64,000 bases of DNA, from positions 48,522-112,521 of the forward strand of contig JADGJC010000120.1 of assembly GCA_027596075.1 (NCBI GenBank). The letters run 5' to 3'. Below are positions 60,528 through 64,000 of the stretch, in pieces. Under the pieces are notes generated by a model. That model saw only the letters and a program-made list of their open reading frames with translations, was not told the origin of the DNA and did not search any database. Both the position numbers and the translations under genes were made by a program. The DNA is from Rhizophlyctis rosea (taxonomy: Eukaryota; Chytridiomycota; Chytridiomycetes; Rhizophlyctidales; Rhizophlyctidaceae). The stretch's first letter is position 1; each line of letters starts with the position of its first letter.

Positions 60528-61863
60528 TGTGGTCTTTTGCAGTGGTAAGAAACTGATGAGCGACTTATTATTTTCACTACTGGAGATCTTTTGAGTTTTA
60601 GTGAGGGAAGTGACAGCAAATCCAAAATTTCAACACCGAGAATGTGGAGCATCAAGTCTGTGTAACCATTTACAATGGCGCAGCCAAACCTGTTACTAAT
60701 CAACATGTGTTCATCACCGCGTCAGGGTTCCACTTGAGTCGACTTGGGTTCACTTTGCAAGTCTTTCTTGAGTTCAGTTGCGAACCCCTTCAGACTATCC
60801 GGTCGTCAGTAGTCCAGACGTTAAAGCCTAAGCAATGAAGTCGCAGCTGTCTTGGCCATCATCAACCTCCATTTTGTACACCGTCAATCCTTGCAGCTAT
60901 CGGCAAGTCTAAAGATTTCTCATCTGAACAAGGGGTAGATGTTGCTGTTATCTGTTCATTCTTGCCCTCAAAGCGCATGTCCAGGATTCATCTTGATCAC
61001 TGGAGCATATCTCAAAAATTGCAGGTCCATTAAGGGCCAATTCCGACCGGTAGACCAGTCCTCATGGCTCATTCGGTCTGCGCGCACCAGATTCGATGAA
61101 AAAATCATCAAACATGGATATCATCCCTAAACACATGAATGTGTCGCAATTTGGTTTTATTCTTACCTGCATTCCAGTATCCACCTTTCTGTGCCTCCGA
61201 CTCGGGTGTACCTTCCCTGTCAGCGGAGTGTCACAAGTGGTTCTATCTACGTTAGCTCATATATAAGCCTGGTGTCTTCCCAGTGCGCTATTGCAGCTGC
61301 ATAGTTTCGTGTTACTCCGCTGGCAGGGAGAAAACGGTAATTGTCGTATTCAGCAGATTCACCCACATCGACCCAGTCCAGCCCTTCCCATTTGCCATTG
61401 TCGAATGCGCGTGGCTGGTGGCTGGCTAATTGTAAACAAAACGCGACAATGCTAACAGCCAGACCCACTGCGCATGGACCCTTATTCAATTAACGTCCGC
61501 GCTGACGGACCGGCCAGAGTTTGCCTATCTGGAAAATCTAGGAGCAGACTCGGCCTAAATTCATCGCCCATAGCCTCATGATCCCGCAACGTTCATTGGT
61601 GCTAATTTTCTAGTGATTCGCCGCTACACTTGTGCGGTTGAGTTGCCCAGGTCGGGTATCAAAGTTTCAAGAATGGGGGGATGAGTGAGGAGGGGTAGGT
61701 TGAGCGTTCTTATAAAGATACCCAACTTCGCTCTCTCAGCTTCCTGTTCTGTACCACACCAACTGAAGCTGCTTTCCTTCTCTCCTCCCCTCTCCGCCTC
61801 CTTCCTCCTCTCACTCCCTAACTCCTTTCCGTTCTCTCCCATCCGCTCTTCATTCATTCCACC
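60528..61863. promoter_or_regulatory. Divergent intergenic region, HEM3 and CRAL-TRIO gene
   Basis: 1.3 kb between head-to-head genes. No open frame with a conserved motif. It carries a GTAAACAA octamer at 61432 and, at the right end, a TATA box and a long polypyrimidine tract (61755-61860) just before the start codon. Confidence 0.45.
61711..61718 (+). promoter_or_regulatory. TATA box of the CRAL-TRIO gene
   Basis: TATAAAGA about 150 nt before the ATG at 61864, followed by a CT-rich leader of about 100 nt as often seen upstream of highly expressed fungal genes. Confidence 0.55.
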
Positions 61864-62832
61864 ATGCCCTCCGTTGCTGAACTTCCTCCCGCTTGGGTCA
61901 TCCCTGCCACTCGCAAACTCCCCGTCCGTGTTCATGGTACCGATGAAGACTTTGCATCATTCAACACGCAACTTGAAGAGAGGTTCAAGGATTTGGAGGT
62001 GGAGAAACTCTCTCAATGGGTATGTGACTCTATCAGCATCGCTGAAGCATCCCAAATGCAGTCCTAAGCTGGATTTGTTGGTAACAGTGGCGCATCGGCT
62101 TCTTCGATCAACACCGTGGTGACACCGAAAGCGCACTAAAAGCCATCGAGCGCACACTGGTAAGCTTGCCCTACATCCATACCCCCTCCTCCACCCACCC
62201 ACTAACCTCCCACCCCCCAGAAATGGCGTCAATCCTACGGCTGGTACAACTTCCCCAAAGAAGACTTCTCCGCCGAACAAGCAACAAAAGAACTCTACTT
62301 CCACGGCCGCGACAACGCCGGTAACCCCGTCCTCGTCTGGCGCTTCGCCCGGCACATCTCCTCCAACGGCGATTCTGCCGCCATTGAGCGCTTCGTCCGC
62401 TTCATCATCTGGACCATCGCGAAAGCTATTGAGGAGGGTCTTGTGACGCGTCAGGCGACGTTTGTGATGGATCGGTTGGGGAGTGGGAGTAACAATAATG
62501 AAGGGATTGCTGTAAGTGTTTTCATCTTTATCGCCTCCCCTCCCAGCGGGCTCATCGCTAACAACCCTCCTCACCAACAGCTCATCCGCACCCTCATCTC
62601 CACAATGCAAGTCAACATGCCCGAAGTCATCCACAAAATGGTCATCATGCCCACCAACATGCTCATCCACTCCATCTGGCGCCTCGCCAAACCTTTCCTT
62701 GACCCCCGCATGGTTGATAAAGTTATCCTTTGCTCAGAGAAGGACGTCACGAAGACTCTCCTCAGCATCATTGATAAGAGTGAATTGCCCAAGCGGTATG
62801 GTGGGGAGAGTGTAGATGTTAATGATGCGTAA
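61864..62832 (+). CDS. CRAL-TRIO (Sec14-like) lipid-binding protein
   Basis: Cytosolic lipid-transfer-type protein with a CRAL-TRIO domain. Four exons with in-phase junctions; introns begin after EKLSQW, after AIERTL and after NNNEGIA. The N-terminal part has helical EDFASFNTQLEERFKDLEVE. The lipid domain contains KELYFHGRDNAGNPVLVWRF, RFVRFIIWTIAKAIEEGLV, QATFVMDRLGSGSNNNEGIA and PEVIHKMVIMPTNMLIHSIW, followed by RLAKPFLDPRMVDKVILCS and ELPKRYGGESVDV, where the final LPxxYGG is the typical Sec14 end. About 240 residues, shorter than Sec14 itself, with an abbreviated CRAL-TRIO N-lobe. The ligand cannot be told from sequence; phosphatidylinositol or phosphatidylcholine are usual for the family. 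Confidence 0.87.
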
Positions 62833-63470
62833 AGGATGGGCAGTTGGGGAGGAGTGGGATGTAATATAGTTGATACCATGCATTGTTTTTGATAGATTTT
62901 TTGCTGTTTTTTTGTGCATATGTGCATATGTTTGGATGTGTATTTAATAGATAATTTCTGCACTTGACTTGGATACCTATTGATAAAAGGGATTCCCTGA
63001 AAACTCTGAACATCCGGACGTCACGTGAATATTTTGGTAAATTCCTACTTTGTTTTGAGGAAAACACACAAACAGTTTTAGTAACACCGGTATTGGTTTT
63101 GCCACAAAACTTTGGAAATACCATAATAGGACGCGAGGGCGACAGATGGAACTTCCAGAACACATCGGGAGTTGGTGTTTACAGCGGAAATTTTGGATTC
63201 CAAATTTCGATTGAGTAATCAAGATCCATCACAGTTCAGGGCCCATTTCTGCCGCATGGCTGTTTTCCGATCATCAAATAGGAAGTCTACCTGCATGTGA
63301 AAGAACTTTTTCTTCTTCATATCATCTTAAGTCCCGTCTTCCCACGCCTCTTGCTCCTTGCGGCTGCTCTGGTGTCGAACTCAAACACCTCTTCGACAAC
63401 GTTCCCCCCCACCGCGGCAATATCTCCACATCCCATCCACCACAAACAACCAAAATCCTAATTCGGCACA
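62833..63470. other. Intergenic, CRAL-TRIO gene to G-gamma gene
   Basis: A 638 bp gap between two plus-strand genes: AT-rich 3' flank on the left, C-rich G-gamma promoter and leader on the right. No gene seen. Confidence 0.4.
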
Positions 63471-63988
63471 ATGTCTGATCTGAAGCTTCAAAAGCTCTTG
63501 GGTGCGTTTTCATATCGGTTGATGATAATGGAAATGAAGAAAATGCATGCTAACCAAAGCCTCGTTATTCAAATTCGTCCAAACATCCATCAACTCACAC
63601 CACCCAACACATCCCCACATCCTCACGCTCGACATTCTTGACCTTTGAAAACATGCTTGGACATGAATCACTTTCATTCGACCCCACGTCCATGACCCAC
63701 TACAACCCCTCCAGCCCTCAACGAACGGTTACGACAAGAAGAAGAACTACCGCGCGTTCGTGTTTCCGAAGCTGCAAAAAAGTGAGTCAATGGCATCCCC
63801 CCCCTCCCCCTCGCTCTTCTCTTCCTCGGGCGCGGTAACTGCGGCCAGTTGCTGAGTCTCTTGTTCTCCCTCTTTCCAGCCTTCAAAACTACGTCAATGC
63901 TACACCAGAGCCCCTGACAAACCCACAGGCAGCCGAACAGAACCCGTTTACGAAAAAGGCTGGAGGCGGAGGATGTGAGATCATTTGA
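63471..63988 (+). CDS. Heterotrimeric G-protein gamma subunit
   Basis: Membrane-tethered partner of G-beta in receptor signalling, for example in pheromone, nutrient or sensory pathways. Too small and too split to stand out as one frame. Exons are 63471-63501, 63715-63781 and 63880-63988, summing to exactly 69 codons. The product starts MSDLKLQKLLALNERLRQEE and continues ELPRVRVSEAAKNLQNYVNA, then TPEPLTNPQAAEQNPFTKKA. It ends GGGGCEII, a C-terminal CaaX box for prenylation. The N-terminal coiled-coil helix, the NPF motif about ten residues before the CaaX, and the 68-residue length are all typical of fungal G-gamma. Intron 1 is long for this window (213 nt). Confidence 0.88.
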
Positions 63989-64000
63989 GACGCGAAAGGG

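Noticed and set aside
61957..62670. 237-codon minus-strand frame
   Set aside because: Antisense to CRAL-TRIO exons, which match a known domain.

Overview
This 64 kb window comes from a fungal nuclear genome. Genes are small and close together, split by short GT-AG introns of mostly 50-130 nt, with genes on both strands and no operons. The gene set (PacC/Rim101-type zinc-finger factor, Mediator MED4, ORC6, fungal-type secreted and GPI-anchored proteins, mitochondrial mL53, mevalonate kinase, V-ATPase subunit A) is fungal. UDP-glucose 6-dehydrogenase, a ferrochelatase with an Fe-S cysteine motif, MSH4, an RS-rich PRP38 and a C9orf85-type protein are kept. That mix suggests an early-diverging fungus, possibly a chytrid, rather than a budding yeast. 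The placement is inference; no rRNA or marker gene settles it.

Layout. 0-8.3 kb: a truncated secreted PQQ sugar dehydrogenase (AA12-like), then MSH4 and a LAG1-type ceramide synthase, all on the minus strand. 8.3-10.7 kb: no gene recognised. 10.7-26.2 kb: housekeeping block with an ankyrin protein, MED4, ORC6, UDP-glucose dehydrogenase, PRP38, a SNIP1/Pml1-like FHA protein, a Kv-beta-type aldo-keto reductase and a PacC-like regulator. 26.2-29 kb: gene-poor. 29-44.2 kb: a segment rich in cell-surface proteins (a large Thr-rich secreted protein, a Kex2-processed-looking secreted protein, a GPI protein with two six-cysteine modules and a second GPI-type protein), with mL53, an F-box protein and a proline-rich protein between them. 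34-37 kb holds tandem repeats and a tRNA-like hairpin. 45.3-51.1 kb: a long ankyrin-repeat gene broken by a one-base frameshift, mevalonate kinase, and a small type I membrane protein assembled here from four exons. 51.1-53.4 kb: GC-rich minisatellites with telomere-like CCCTAA runs and a 68 bp duplication. 53.4-64 kb: C9orf85-like zinc protein, ferrochelatase, V-ATPase subunit A, hydroxymethylbilane synthase, a CRAL-TRIO protein and a G-protein gamma subunit.

Shared themes: heme synthesis (two enzymes on either side of the V-ATPase gene), sterol/isoprenoid and sphingolipid synthesis (mevalonate kinase, ceramide synthase), RNA splicing (PRP38 and the FHA protein), meiosis and replication (MSH4, ORC6), and pH biology (PacC and V-ATPase). 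Divergent gene pairs probably share short promoters, for example mevalonate kinase with the membrane protein (261 bp) and mL53 with the F-box gene (348 bp).

Coding coordinates span from start to stop codon and include introns. Exon borders were assigned by eye from GT-AG sites, reading frame and family conservation.
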